Source: Sphagnum compactum (Eukaryota > Bryophyta > Sphagnopsida > Sphagnales). From it: a stretch of 64,000 nt of DNA. Below the pieces are notes generated by a model, which worked only from the letters and a program-made list of their open reading frames with translations, ran no database searches and was not told the DNA's origin. How positions within the stretch are numbered: the stretch's first letter is position 1; each line of letters opens with the position of its first letter. Both the position numbers and the translations under genes were made by a program. Location: assembly GCA_965153455.1 (NCBI GenBank), contig OZ234503.1, positions 4,774,001 to 4,838,000 on the forward strand, written 5' to 3'. Below are positions 24,187-36,949 of this stretch, piece after piece.

Positions 24187-24495
24187 TGAAACCCAAACTA
24201 GTTTTTCCATTAAATTTGGTAATAAACTGAGTTTCATCCTGTCTTTCCTTCCTTTTTCCTGAGCGCCTCCACTCCTGCTACATATATTTTCACTGCCCCT
24301 ACGTGTACAACTACTAAATTACTCTCGAACCTTGTCGATTAAATGCTGAGTTTCAGCATTTCATACTGAGATTTTATAAAATTTCATTACTTTGCAGATA
24401 CCACTGAAAGAGGGGACAGGGGGTGAAAGCAGGCCCAAAGACAGGGTGAAGACTGGGTGACTTGATGGATGGCTCTACTATGGGATCATAAGGGA
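24187..24495. repeat. ~300-bp direct repeat, right copy
   Basis: Partner of 22567-22868, in the same orientation, about 1.6 kb away start to start. The conserved hairpin arms are at 24342-24349 and 24353-24360. Confidence 0.75.
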
Positions 24496-25428
24496 ATCCG
24501 CAAATCAGTGTTTTAATTTCCATTGGGGATGGTGAATTTGGGCTTTTTTTTAAACTGAAAATTATGGTTTCAACACATACAAAGGATTTTTGTGAAAAAT
24601 TTGCCCAAACCCAGCAGCTTTTGGAAAAGAACTTGAAATTACCAGATTCCTACAACAGGTTCCAGCATGTAGCCAAATTATAAAAGAATTCTTAAGTTTT
24701 TCTACTTTCACATTTGGTTTATAGCCAAATTTGACTAAATCTTCTTGTGGACGATTGCCAGTTTGGCTACATCACAAAAATTGAAAAGAAAAACAAGGCA
24801 GCCTCAAAATGCGACAAACAACTTCCATCCACATGTGGTTACTAACATATCTCTTGATCATTTAGGAGCAAGAAAGTGAAGGAAGGAGGAAGCCATTGAG
24901 AAATAAAAGAATTTGGTGTTTGTTTGTTGTTCTCTCATTAACCTAGTATGCACAACAAGCCAAAAGCTAAAGCTAAACAATTAACAACCCTGGTCATTCC
25001 TGTCGGCACTTAGTGTTGGAAAGTCCAACTCAAGGTACAATGAAATTCTTGGCTTTAAGAAAGAACACTAACCTTTTGTACAATGTCAACAACACCTTCC
25101 TTCCATCTCTGGCTGATACCATACACAGACACAAAGTTGAAACCCACAAGAACAAAGAGAGAGGGTCCCTCAATTGACCTGAATACCAAATGTCGAAAGC
25201 AAGTGGGAAACAAAAGTGGATCAAAACCCTTGTACTCGTTAGAGTGATGGGTGAAGTACCCCAAGCCGCAGTAAGCCCGTAGCTAATTGATTTTGAAATG
25301 TTTTGGTTTTTGGCTTCCAAGTTCCTAGATCTCAAAGGCTTTGAAATACAATATTATGTGCATTCGATGGTTTAAAAAAACCTTTTTTGGTGGGTTCCAA
25401 TGGATTGAATCGATTAAGTGATAAGTTT

Positions 25429-25510
25429 GAACCCCCTTGCGAGCTCGCCAAACTAGAGTTCAAACCCTTGAACCCCCTTGCGAGCTCGCCAAACTAGAGT
25501 TCAAACCCTT
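25429..25510. repeat. Exact 41-bp tandem duplication
   Basis: Two identical 41-bp units (25429-25469 and 25470-25510) starting GAACCCCCTTGCGAGCTCGC. The absence of differences suggests a recent duplication. Confidence 0.9.
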
Positions 25511-25869
25511 TTCGAGAACACACAGAACCCCCAACAATAATAACCTGGTTTGACGGTATTACAAAAAGTATCTGTTTACATAGGCAATCCAAGCTTATAT
25601 GTCCCCCTCCCCCACTTTAATGCTAATCTATTTTGATGTTAGTAATGCTTTTCATCCAATTTTAATCCTTCATTCAAAAGCCATAGTCAGCTGTACTTTG
25701 GTGTGACCTTGAAGTCTGAAAAAGCCTTTGGGAATGTAGGTAGGTAGATAGCCTAGTGGAAAGTAGGAAAGAAATATTGAGAAAACACTGGACCCTATAC
25801 ATTTTACAAATGGGTTTTGTCTTTGTTCCCCCCATCAAACAAAGAGCTCAGTTACTTACCCCTAAGCCA

Positions 25870-25958
25870 CTACTATATATACATAAATATACATACATAT
25901 ATATATATATACATATATATCATATATACATATATATGATACATATATATATATATCA
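25870..25958. repeat. AT-rich (TATA/TACA) microsatellite
   Basis: About 90 bp of alternating TA with ACA and TGA interruptions. No gene start is associated with it, so I do not call it a TATA box. Confidence 0.9.
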
Positions 25959-27984
25959 CTTTCTTTTAACTTTTTCTTCTTTTTCCATTCTCCCCTCCAC
26001 CCGTCTCCCTTAAGAGCCATCTTCTTACACAGCCTTTGTCTTCCCCCCTTTGTTTTATGTTTTGGAAAAGCTCGACAAAGCATGGTCATCTCCATATTTC
26101 CATAGGCAACCAAAGTAGAGGATGATGGCACAAAGTAGCAACAGCCCAACCCCATCCACCACCTTAATTATTACCTACCAACTGAAACAAGTGCCTTATT
26201 GCACAATGTTTTGGGTTTAAACAAAACCATAAGAAATGATTCAATTGTGGCTAAGTTGAATGGTTATAGTAATTTGAATGCAAGATGAATTCATTTTTTG
26301 TGATCTATATATTAAAATCTCGACTATGTTTAGTCACATGTGAGTCATATATTGTTTCATTTTGATGAATTTAAATTTCATTTTTGTTGACAAACATTAA
26401 TCAAAAATAATTTGATTGTTTATGGACACATGTTGTTGCTAGATGATATCTCGCTTTAAATGTTACTTACAGTATTTAATATAACAATGGAACATACAAT
26501 GGGATAGAATGTGGGGGCAACTTTGAGACTAGTTTTTGGAATGGGACCACATCAATATTCTCAAAGAATAAAGATAAGGGGGGCGGGGGGGCTTATAAAC
26601 TATGATGATATGAACTAGTATGTTGACAAATTCAGATTCATGATGGCTAAAAGGATTATCTTTTGATTTAATTTTTCATCCGATTTATTTTGTTTTACTT
26701 GTGACCAGTTTTTAGACCACTACATAAATATGTAAAAGAAGTGTTACATGTCCCGACCTTTTTCATTAGAAAAAAAACCAAGCCTAAAGAGTAGAGCTAA
26801 GTCTCTAGTTGTCATCTACAAATTGTTTTGGTTCAAGTTCAAGTTTAAGCATGTCCAGTTGAAGTTCCTCTAGGCAAAGCCAATAAAATTCATTTTTCCT
26901 AAAACTCAAAAAGTGAAATAATTTTTTTTTCACTCCATGCACATAGATATTAATGCATATGTTAGGTTAGAAGCTAGGACTCTAGGAAAATTATTGATTT
27001 TGTTAAATGAATTAAAGCAACAACTAGTGTGCCCTTCTAACCCTAAACCCTTTTTTTTTGGGGTAACAAGGACCATATCAAACCTGATTCTTTATACCCC
27101 ACTACATTACTATTCCTCTTCTCCCAACAAAACCCCACGACCATCCCCACCTCATTCCCCTCCCCCCCTTGCCCCCTCCAAAAGGAAGAAAAATAAATAT
27201 CCTTTTTGAAAACAAAAAAGTACTTTCATGTGAGTCATACCTTACCTGAATGACAAGGGCAGCTTTGATCATAATTAATTGTTTTGGCAAGTGCCTAATA
27301 ATTTGGTTTCAACCCCGGGAAAAAAAAAAAGAAAAAAAAAGTTTAATTTTTTGAACAATTTGAAGGGAAAGTGCCTAACTTGTACGACAATCACTTCAAT
27401 TAAACTTTTTGGTCAATTTCTTCTCAAAACACGGAGATTTCACGGAACTACAATATATGTGTGCCACATACCTTGCTAGATGATTGACCTACACTTTGTG
27501 CACTAACATGCTTCTCTAGACATTCATGGGGTTACTTGTTTTTGCATGGCTAGTGGTGGTAAGGGGAGTTCCACTAAAAGCCTAAATTTGATGCCAAATG
27601 ATCAAGCTTTTGGAGACAAGGAAAGTTAAATACTTACATGAAAGCAAAAAAAGTTCTTTCAACTTTGGAACAAGGATCCTAAATATTTAGTCTGAAACAA
27701 AAAAAATAAAAAATTAAATTGTTGTTGTTGCCAAAAAAAAATATGATGCCAAGTTCCAAGTTCCAACCTACAAAAGTCAAGACTCATGATGATGTTTGTG
27801 TGGTATGTGTGACAAGTACTATCTTTGAGGTCCTTCACTCTCTCCACACATACTCTTGTGCATCAATGTTTTTTGGGGTCAATTTTGTGATGTAATCAAC
27901 ATGGTGATCTTTTGTAAAATGATTTAGCCAAAATTGGCTACAAGATAAATATGAAATTAAATTTCTTAAAACACCCTTTTAGAT

Positions 27985-28135
27985 TTTTGGCTACCTACTA
28001 ACATGAACCACGTATAGGAATCTGGTGATTATTCTTAAGTTTTGGTGGGAAAATAGCTATTGAAAATTCTTGGAAAACACTTCATTTAAACACTTTTCAT
28101 GTTTAATGTCGCTTTTTGGCTATTTATCTATAGTC
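27985..28135. repeat. Dispersed repeat, copy B
   Basis: Second copy of the repeat described at 10875-11030, with the same block order and orientation. It carries an extra TTTGGCTATTTATC block at the right end. Confidence 0.65.
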
Positions 28136-29743
28136 AGCCAAGAAAGAAGGTCAATGTGTGGAATGTGCTCAATCTAGACTCTTGACCATGCCAAATGAGA
28201 AAAGAAATATCAAGGTGGGGAGGGGTGACCCAACCCTAAAAAAAAAGTCTAAGTCACATGCCCAAGTTAGTTGGCAAACCTTCATCCTATGTATAGCCAC
28301 TTGTGTGCCAAACGTGCCCCTTGACACAAACTACCAACTAGTGTTGTGAGCGTATACAGTTTTCAATGTTAAAAGTGACATTAGAACCGAACATTGGAAC
28401 TAGTATTTTGCTAGATTTGGATTCAAAATGATGAAAAACACTCTTGAAAAGATCTTGAAAAGAGGGGTAGGTTCTTTAAAGGGGTAAGTTAATTTTTTTT
28501 TAAAAATTAACATGTAAGCTCAATTTGAGAGTTGAATATTACTTTTGGTTAATTGTTGAACTCTATACCTATATAAACCCTGATTTCAATTTGATATAAG
28601 TTTTCTATCTATACAAATATCTAGCTTTCAAAAGTGTGTACATAATGTTCAATAGGTAGGATGTTCTTACGAAAGGCTATTAGTCCATGCCAAAAATAGT
28701 GGTAGCCAATTCTATTGAGGAATAGAATTTCCATGCCACCGATGAGAAGTTGTGTCATGTAGTGAAGGGGCCTCGCTTGTTTTCTTGTGGGGGAGAGGGA
28801 GCATTTTTATTTTTTTTCAAGTTTGTGTTTGGTGTGGAGAGTGCACTGTTCACTTTCCACTTGGACAGTGCACAGTCCACTTTTCATGCAAGCTTTGTTT
28901 TTGTTTGTTTGTTTGTTTTGTTTTGTTTCTCCACTTGGGTGGGGGAGGAGGGTCAAAGCAAAGAGTCCCCCAAGTTCCTGACCTGTTCCTCAAAATGTTT
29001 GTCACTAGCACCTCACTTTTATCTCATATGCTTTGGCAAATGTTGTCCTCCTTAGGTGGGCCAAAGGGAAGGAATTTTATACTTCAAAATACAACCTTCT
29101 ATTTTAGGGAGTCTTCATAATTTCATTCTATTTTGAGGGCAAATCAAATTGGTGCATTTAAAAAAAAAAAAGAATTGAACTTGGGAGGTAGCCCATCTAA
29201 TGAAAAGGTCAGCATGGAATCAGACTTAGAACATCCAAATTTTTTTAACGAATCAAAACCAAAACTGGATGGAGGTCCTCTAATTTTATTTTATTTTAAA
29301 AGATGAAGAACTACACAACACTAATACCACCCTCCAAATTAAGGGAGTTCCGGGAAAGTTCTAAAAGAACAAAATAAAATAATATTCAAGTTAAGGTCTC
29401 ACTTTTTTCCTGGCACAAATTTACATAGAGTTTGTGCTACATGGCACGTTAGAGTGCAAGGGGTTGGGGTGGGGGGGAGAGTAGAGCCCTAAACCCTAAA
29501 CCTATTTTTAGGATATTTTTCTTTACAAAGGGAGGGTCCCCAAAAATACCCGTTGGACAAAACGATAACACATTAGTACTAAATATAGTGAACTAAGAAT
29601 CGACGAGTCAACTCAAAAAGCCGCCCCGCGTGTGAACAGGGGAGACGGGTTCAATGGAGGACGGCCTGTTCACACGTATGGCCAGAGTTACCAGCTGGTG
29701 CAGCATGGCCAATTTGGTGCTCCGAGGTTTTTGGGAGAGCACT

Positions 29744-29905
29744 TTGTTGTCGAGAATTTGGTGTGCAGGGAATGGGAAAAAGAAAATTTGGTGTGCAGGC
29801 GTGATTTTGATGATACGCGATCTGTGGCGGAGAATTTTGGGTTTGCAGGGAATGGAAAAGGCGTGATTTTGATGACAAATCAAATCTGTTGTCGAGAATT
29901 TTGTG
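29744..29905. repeat. Imperfect tandem repeat rich in GTGCAGG motifs
   Basis: Units contain GTCGAGAATTTGGTGTGCAGG, then GGGAATGG(G)AAAA and GCGTGATTTTGATGA. They recur near 29747, 29830 and 29890. It lies beside a GAAGAA-rich tract at about 29957-30030. Confidence 0.7.
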
Positions 29906-30606
29906 GCTGCAGGCTTGAATGGATGTAAGGCATGCTTGTTGATGGTGAATCTTCTACGAAGAAGAAGAAGAAGAGGAAGAAGAGATAGGAGGAGTAGGAG
30001 AAGAAACAGAAGAAGGAGAAGAAAAAGATCTTGAACAAGAAGAAATGGGGCAAAAAGAGAACTTGGGTGTCCTGCAAAATGGGAAGATTCCCTGCTGGCA
30101 GAATTGCCATGAGATTGGGATTAAGCTGAGTATTTGTTATCTTTTGGGCTTCTTCATCATGTCATGTGAAGTGAAAAAAGAATTCAATGTACACTAAGAT
30201 GAAGCTGCGTCTATCCGGATATATAATCTGCAGCCTGAAAAAGAAAGACAACTATTCAGCTTTGTAATTTTGTGCAGATAATCTAGCTGGTGGTAATCTA
30301 GCAAGCTCTTATGTAATCTAGAAACAATTTTCGCTCTAAACTCATGAAGAACCAACCCATGATTGTGATTGTTGCAGACTAATTAGCTAGCAGCTGCTGC
30401 AAGCTCTGGCACCAATAATTTATATGTTTCTCATATAAATTATTTAGTGGTAGTACCGTAAGATAATCCAGTAGTAGTATAACTTAATTACTGACATGAT
30501 CGGAGAAAACTGCAACAGCAAGCCTGATCAGATCACTCAAGTGTTGAACAGGTGACGGTGAATTAGATGATGATGATCTGAAGAAAATTTGCTATAACTG
30601 CTTTGG

Positions 30607-30609
<3 letters not shown>

Positions 30610-30639
<30 letters not shown>
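30610..30639. repeat. (AG)n microsatellite
   Basis: Fifteen AG dinucleotides, about 0.25 kb downstream of the PSY-like stop codon. It may fall in the 3' UTR. Confidence 0.9.
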
Positions 30640-30642
<3 letters not shown>

Positions 30643-30884
30643 GAAGATGTCATGATGTGATCAGTAGCTAGGACAAACGTGATCTAGATCTGTAGTAGTG
30701 CAGCACTTGTTAGCTCAGGTGTAAATTTGCTGATCTAGTCTTGATGTTTGTGCAGCCGGAGATGATGATGGTTTTGAGTTACAAGTTGTAGGGAATTGTG
30801 TTTTGTATGTATGCAGATAGTTTTGTCATCGTGGTGGCGGTCATGATCTTCATCAACATTGCGAAAACTGGTGTGGTTTGATCA

Positions 30885-31910
30885 TCAAGGACCGCTTGGT
30901 ACTCCAGGGTCTGGATTCGCTGATGGATTGCCATAGTCACCAAGTAGCCGCTCCACCCGTAACTCATCCCATGTCACGTCAACTTCTTCTACTGCAGCTG
31001 CTGTTGCTACGCCACTTGCAGAATCCATTGTCACTCCCGAAGTTGCTCTGTCTTTAGAAACCTGTACAGAGGAGCATCCGCGAGTGAGTGAGTGAGTGAG
31101 TGAGAGAGAAGAATTCATGGCTTGACCGCCAGCTTCTTCACAGGCTGTAAGGAATAACAGGTCATGAATCCAAAACACCCAACAAAAAGAAAACCATAAC
31201 TGCATGAGACGCTCAAGAACCCAGCCGAGAGTCGAGAGCGATAGTCTCGAGGGTGCATCAGCAACAAGCTTTTGAAGTTCAGCTGGATACTTACCTCGTT
31301 GGTATTATCATCGTGCAGTGACGGCGTCGACTTCTGCATCTCCTGCTGCAATTTGAGATCATGACTCATCACGGTTTCTTCCGTCAATCCCCGCGCCGCT
31401 GTGTCGAGTACTGCGCCTAAATACTCAACACCCAATATGCAGAAACCATCAGATTCAGAACAGTTGTAACCATTTTCTTCTTCTAGTTCTTCACATCATG
31501 AACCTAGCGTTGACTATCTTTTCAACGTCGACTCATGTCAGGGACGATGATCAGATCTCATCCAACACAAGAAAACATAAATTAGGAAACAAAAGTACGC
31601 AGTACTCTAGCCAGAACCTGCTAATTCCGCGTCGTCACCCCAAGTCGCCCATCAGAAGAAGAAGCGACAAGCAACTAGCTTCCTGTCTGCCTGAGAAGCT
31701 AAACCATCAATCTTTCCAGCCACAAGAAGAAGAAGAAGCACAGTACTAGAGATGTAAGCTGTAATCTACACCTGTCGACGACGACGACATCTGCAGACGT
31801 TGAGCAGCAGTGGTAGAATAAGGAAGCTGCACCAACAACAACAGCAACAGAGTTGGCGCCACGATCAGCAACCCAACACTCCACGCCGGTGTCCATTGCA
31901 ACCTTGCCAT
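30885..31910 (-). CDS. PSY-like sulfated-tyrosine peptide hormone precursor
   Basis: Predicted secreted precursor of a PSY-type growth peptide. Three exons (minus): 31910-31772, 31416-31295, 31061-30885; 145 aa with closed phases. Residues 1-36 form a signal peptide (MARLQWTPAWSVG, then a Leu-rich core). The middle is low-complexity and acidic. The protein ends in DYGNPSANPDPGVPSGP (129-145), which lines up with the known PSY1 peptide DYGDPSANPKHDPGVPPS. The Asp-Tyr sulfation site, PSANP and DPGVP are kept, but the Lys-His pair between the two Pro-rich parts is missing. In PSY peptides the DY tyrosine is sulfated by TPST. The mature sequence sits exactly at the C terminus, so no C-terminal trimming is needed. 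It starts at the first ATG of the frame; the upstream in-frame codon at 31991 is GTG. PSY membership is inferred from this short motif plus the signal peptide. Confidence 0.75.
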
Positions 31911-34900
31911 CTTCGTGAATCTTCCCTTGCTTCCTTCTTGGAACTGAACCTTCCGAGTCCTCAGGACTTCTCGACCTCTGCTTCCCCTCACTTCACTACG
32001 CCTACTATAAGCAGCTGCTGTTGCTGTTGCAGCTACCAGGAGATGATGGTGATGCTGGTGGTGATCTGAAGAAGACGAACTTGAAGAAGAATCAAACGAA
32101 ATTTTGAAAAAAAGGTCAGATCATCGACGACTTGCTGCACACCGCCGGCGGAGGAGGACCGGAGAAGGCGTAACTCGAGGCTATAAAAAGACGAAGAAGA
32201 GGAAGTACAAGTGCGCCGAGGAGAGAGATCAATCGAATACGGGGGAGAGGAAAAAAAAATTTAAATAAAAATTTGAGAAGCTCCCCGGGGGATTTGACTT
32301 TCTAGAAGGCTGAAGAAGAAGCAGCTGCGATATATGATGCAGCAGCAGCTAGCCGACCAAAGAAAAAGCACACGGTTGAAGAAAAAGAAGAAGATGAAGA
32401 TGAGATCGCTGGTAGGACCACCTGCTGCGGCTGCTGCGCCAGGCATCCAGGCGCCGGATGCAGCATCTTCGACCTGGAGTGTTACCAGAGTAGTGGCCCA
32501 CATCCAATGCCATTTCCATACCTTGCGGATCGAGGGTTTTCTCTCGCGATCGATCCATCCATCTCCGTCGCCATCGGTCATCCTTCTCTCTCGCGATCTC
32601 CGTCACGATCTCGCCCGCCCCCCGGCGCCGAAGCGGCCGCCTTCCCGGCCTTGGCGTAGCTGTCCTTTTCACACGCGCTTCGCCTCAATGGCCTCGATTT
32701 TTTTTCACGCCTGCCCTTTTTGACACCAGCTTCGGCGCAAATGGCCACGTTTTTTTTTGGAGACCTGCCCCTTTCCACAGGCGTTTCCACTCGAATGACC
32801 ATCTCTCTCTCTCTCTTCTCTCTTTGTTTATAGGAGATTTGCCCTTTCCACACGCTTGAGCGGAAACGCAATGCTGCCTAGGTCCTAATGGAGATGGTGA
32901 AATTTCAATTGACATGTTCAAAAGCAAATAATTGGTGAAAGTTACTCAAAATTATGATTTCCATCATGCCATGGGTTCACAAATTTCTCATGCCCTTACT
33001 TGCAAAGCTCACCATGTTAGATCACACCTTCAAATCATCTCAAAACAACAAAAAAGCCCAACACGTATTTATTACAGCAACTTCACCTGTGCCCATTATG
33101 TGACCCTGCATGTTAAAATTGGATTAAGAAAAGTCAAAGCATGCTGGTTTGGCTCAGCAAAATGGTTTCCGCCTAGCAGTTTTGGACACTTTGCCAAGGC
33201 TGGTAAATGGGAGGGCATAGCCTAACACCTGCCAGAGAAGAATGTATTAGATATGAGATTCTGCTCCCTGTTTTTGATTGGCTAATCATAATGATTGGTC
33301 CAGGTGGTTGCTATCAATAGTCTCCTACCTATTTGCAGTCCCAATTTTAGTTTTGCGAGTGGAGTTGGAAAAAAGTGAATAACTAAACTTGAATTCGAGA
33401 AATGCATTTGCAGGGTCACAGTTTGAGCAGTGCTGGATATGCTCTTATTTCATTATATGATCTTTAACTTGCTACATGTTACAAGAGAGTCATTGGATCA
33501 TCGGATTGCTTTTAGAGTTGATGAATGGGTCATTATGGTTTTCTCTACCACTTTAGTTCTCGTATTAAATGACATGACCATTTGTTTAGACATCTTGGGT
33601 TGGTATTTAAATAATTTTTCATAGCCATATGTGTGTGATTTTTTTTTAAAAGGATCATCAAGTATCACCTTTAGATAAGGTAGATGACCAAATGTAACCA
33701 ACTGCAGTATAGTAAGGGTCAACCAATGATTGAAAATCATGTGGGTACGTGAGGAAGCCGTGGGCATTGGCTCCATTACAATTCTTACAAAATGACAACC
33801 TTTTGAAACTTTTGAGACATGACTAATATACTTGTTGCCCAATGTTTCACTTTCACCTTTTCTTTTGCACTGAGATCTTGGTGATCAAGTGATAAAACAT
33901 AGGGGGAGGCTAATGCTTGGGCATCACACCCCAAACCTCATCAGGTTCCCTCCGTTCCGAGAGTGTAATGCCCTAGTGTCAAGGCATTCTCGCACATAAT
34001 GATTGAGGCAAGTCAATATGGTTGGACCTTGCATTGGTATCATAGTGAATTCCGTTTCTTATGAGCCACCGACCTTTTGGGGTTGGGGGGGGGGGGAGGT
34101 TTGAGTTTTTGGAAAATGAAATGATTGCCCACGATGTCCTTATGTTTGTTTTTTGTTCTAGGTAACCACGATATAACGCACAATTCAACATTCATTTCAC
34201 TCTTCTTTGAACCTTCAGCAATGAGCATGGATTTTGGAGACAATGATATTGTGGCAAACTTTCGAATTGACATCATATTTTCACTTTTCCATTTTTCCTA
34301 ATTGACTAAAACATCTATGGATTGCTGAATTTTGATCAAAGTCTTCGTTGGTAACTTGAAGGGCACATGGACAACCCCCAAAACCAAAACAAAATCGCAA
34401 ATTATTTCGCAAGAGATTATTGTTCCACAGACAATAAGGAGCATGTATAAATGTATGTAAATAATATAATTAATATATAAGCAAAATTGTACATTCCTTT
34501 ATTTGAACATTAAAAAAAGTCATCACTTACTTTACTTGTGAGCATTAACACTTGAAATAGGCCTCAAACCTAGTTTTGAAATCATCCTCACATTTTACTT
34601 AGAATTTAGACCTGAAACTACATGGTTTCACAAAGGTTAGTTCTATTAAACCTAGAACCATTGGTCAAGAAAATTTAACACAACCCTAAAACCAATAATA
34701 AACATGCAAGTTACATTTAAATAAATTATCAAAAAATATTTCCCATAAATTGCACCTTATATTTTTTTGCATGTTTTTAAAAAAAATGAAAAGTGACTAA
34801 ACACTTGAAATTTCTTTCCAAATACGTGTAACACATTTTGGGATAGGATTTGTGAACAGTACAACAAAAGTCACCCAACTTGCATTGCATACATACAAAG

Positions 34901-36949
34901 GAAATCTTTGGAGACAAAATGGGGAATAGTGAAACATGATGTTTCAAAGATCATATAAAAAACTTTGGATTTCTTTAGGCTCCCCAATAACCAAATGTTA
35001 ACAAGCATATTTTGCAAAAAACTTTAAAGTTTGAATACAAGTTGAAGCATCCAAACGGGTAGAATTTTATTTTCATTCATTGTGAGTTGGTATTTGAAGA
35101 CATCCCTTAATGGGCTATGTGTGCATGGAAGTTATGAAATCCACAACCATGAAACATAAAGGTTGTTACTAATATTCGAATCATGATAGAAGTTGATGCA
35201 AATGAGCTCAAGATAGTCAAAACATCAAAGCTCCAAGCTCTACAACAAAGCAAACTGAAGGTACAAGAGTTGCCAAAGATAGTGCATAGAAGGAGAAAAA
35301 TTAAAATCACATGATGAACACACATGCCCAAGTTATGATGTTGACTACAACTTTGAAGAAAGTAAACATTTCCACAAGGCAAAGCAACATGGCAATACTC
35401 ACATTGCTAAAAGACATGCTACTTTTTGAAGAATCCCAAAAATGGATTTTAAACTTTTTAAGTTGTAATAGTAAAGACAAAATGGAGATGTTTTTTTGTC
35501 ATATTTTTTATTTTGATTCTCATGATCAATTTCAATGAATAGTAAAAAATCAAATATTTTAGTCAAAATGTCTAGTATAATTTAATAGTTTAGAATACCA
35601 TATTATATTTAAAATCATCAATAACATCAATTTTGTGTTCACATCTTGTCATGGGCACGAAAAACTTATAAGAACAAGAACTAAGCCAAAAACACAACAA
35701 GGAAAATAAATCACAAGAAATGCAAGCCCAAGTCTAATCCAAAATTGGAAACACAAAGACATAAGGCAAAAACATAGTATATGCTAGAGATGATTTAAAC
35801 AGAACTTTATTTTGATAACGTATGAAAACAAAGGTTATGACAAGAAAACGTACCCAAAATTTGTGTTTTTGGAAACTAAATTGAAAACCAGGCATCATGA
35901 AAATTGTTCAAGTCCTCTTTGTTAAAAGAAGCTTGATACTTGGGTAGGGTATTGTGTTTAAACCCAATCCCGATTCTCACCCTTGTATATAGTAAAAGAT
36001 AATTTTAAAATACATGTTAGGTGTCAAGTGATTGTTGTTTTAATCCTTTTGTAGAGGTTAAAAAGTATCCCATGATTTTCCTAACCAAACCTTCTAGAAA
36101 TTAGGGATTAGGGTTTCAACTTTCAACAACCGTTTTCCCCTCTCTCAATAGAAATAAAAGGGGTCCAAGCTCCAGTTTGGCCCCACTTTGTGTTTTGTGT
36201 GATTTTGTCCATGAATGAGAATTTTCCACATTTTTAGATTTAAAAAGTAATTTTTTTGGTTATACATTATGTTTTAATTTTTTGCTACATTTTTTTAATT
36301 TTTCTTATTTGACAATTTACTTCTCTTTTCGCATTTTTTTCGTCATTTTTTTTTTCCATTTTCCTTATTTTTCAACACTTGCTTCTTGTTCATTGCCTAT
36401 TCCCATCGCCTCCTTCCTCGTGGCCTACTCACTCATTGCATCGCTCGCTCAATGTCTTTATGATTGTTTATAGTTTTTTCATTGTTTTGTTTGCTAGATT
36501 TTTGTTTGTTTCATTTTTTTTTGTATATGTAAAATAAGCATCTAGATTTTCCATTTTCCCTTGATATTTGCATGATATTTTTTTTGCAGGCTTTGGAACA
36601 CATCAGAAGATTTTTGGTAAATAATATCATTTACTCTATTATTTTTCTGATTTTTTTCTTTTATAATTATATATATCATCATTATTTCTTGCTTTTGCAT
36701 GTTCTAAATTTTGTTTGTTGTGTTTTTGCAGCTTTATTAGACTTGTGATGTCTCTTTATTATAAAGGATTTAAACAATTTTATTTCCTTAAAATTAATTT
36801 TGTATCCCTGTAAATCTTTTTTCTTTGTTTTCTTTAGTATTTCTTAGTTCTTTTTTTCATTGATTTTGGCAAAACTATTGTGATTGCTAGAAAAAAAATG
36901 GAATAGTCATTTGGGAATGAAAATAGTTCATTGGATAAAATTGAAATGA
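31911..36949. other. Intergenic region upstream of the PSY-like gene
   Basis: The first ~1 kb (31.9-32.9 kb) is more GC-rich, with GAAGAA, GCTGCT and CTCTCT tracts on both strands, and fits the promoter and 5' leader of the PSY-like gene. A TATA-like CTATAAAAAG occurs on the plus strand at about 32179, but no supported plus-strand gene follows. From 33 to 36.9 kb the DNA is AT-rich with no recognisable exon. Confidence 0.55.

Larger units (their letters stand above)
21733..30884. other. Gene-poor repeat-rich interval
   Basis: I see no conserved coding exon. Contents are the telomere-like motifs, a ~300-bp direct-repeat pair, a 42-bp minisatellite, a 41-bp exact duplication, an AT microsatellite and a decayed copy of the 10.9-kb dispersed repeat. 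Open frames are short and low in complexity. Confidence 0.65.

Noticed and set aside
25400-25510. tRNA-like or SINE-like B-box (GAGTTCAAACCC)
   Set aside because: No convincing A-box at the right distance and no cloverleaf could be drawn. The match is explained by the 41-bp duplication.
32334-32723. Plus-strand frame downstream of a TATA-like motif (32179)
   Set aside because: The translation is Lys/Ala/Ser low-complexity from GAAG and GCTGC tracts, with no homology and antisense overlap. It is more likely promoter DNA of the PSY-like gene.
33840-34080. Possible SINE beginning near CTTGGTGATCAAGTG
   Set aside because: It resembles an A-box only loosely, no proper B-box follows, and no second copy was found in the window.
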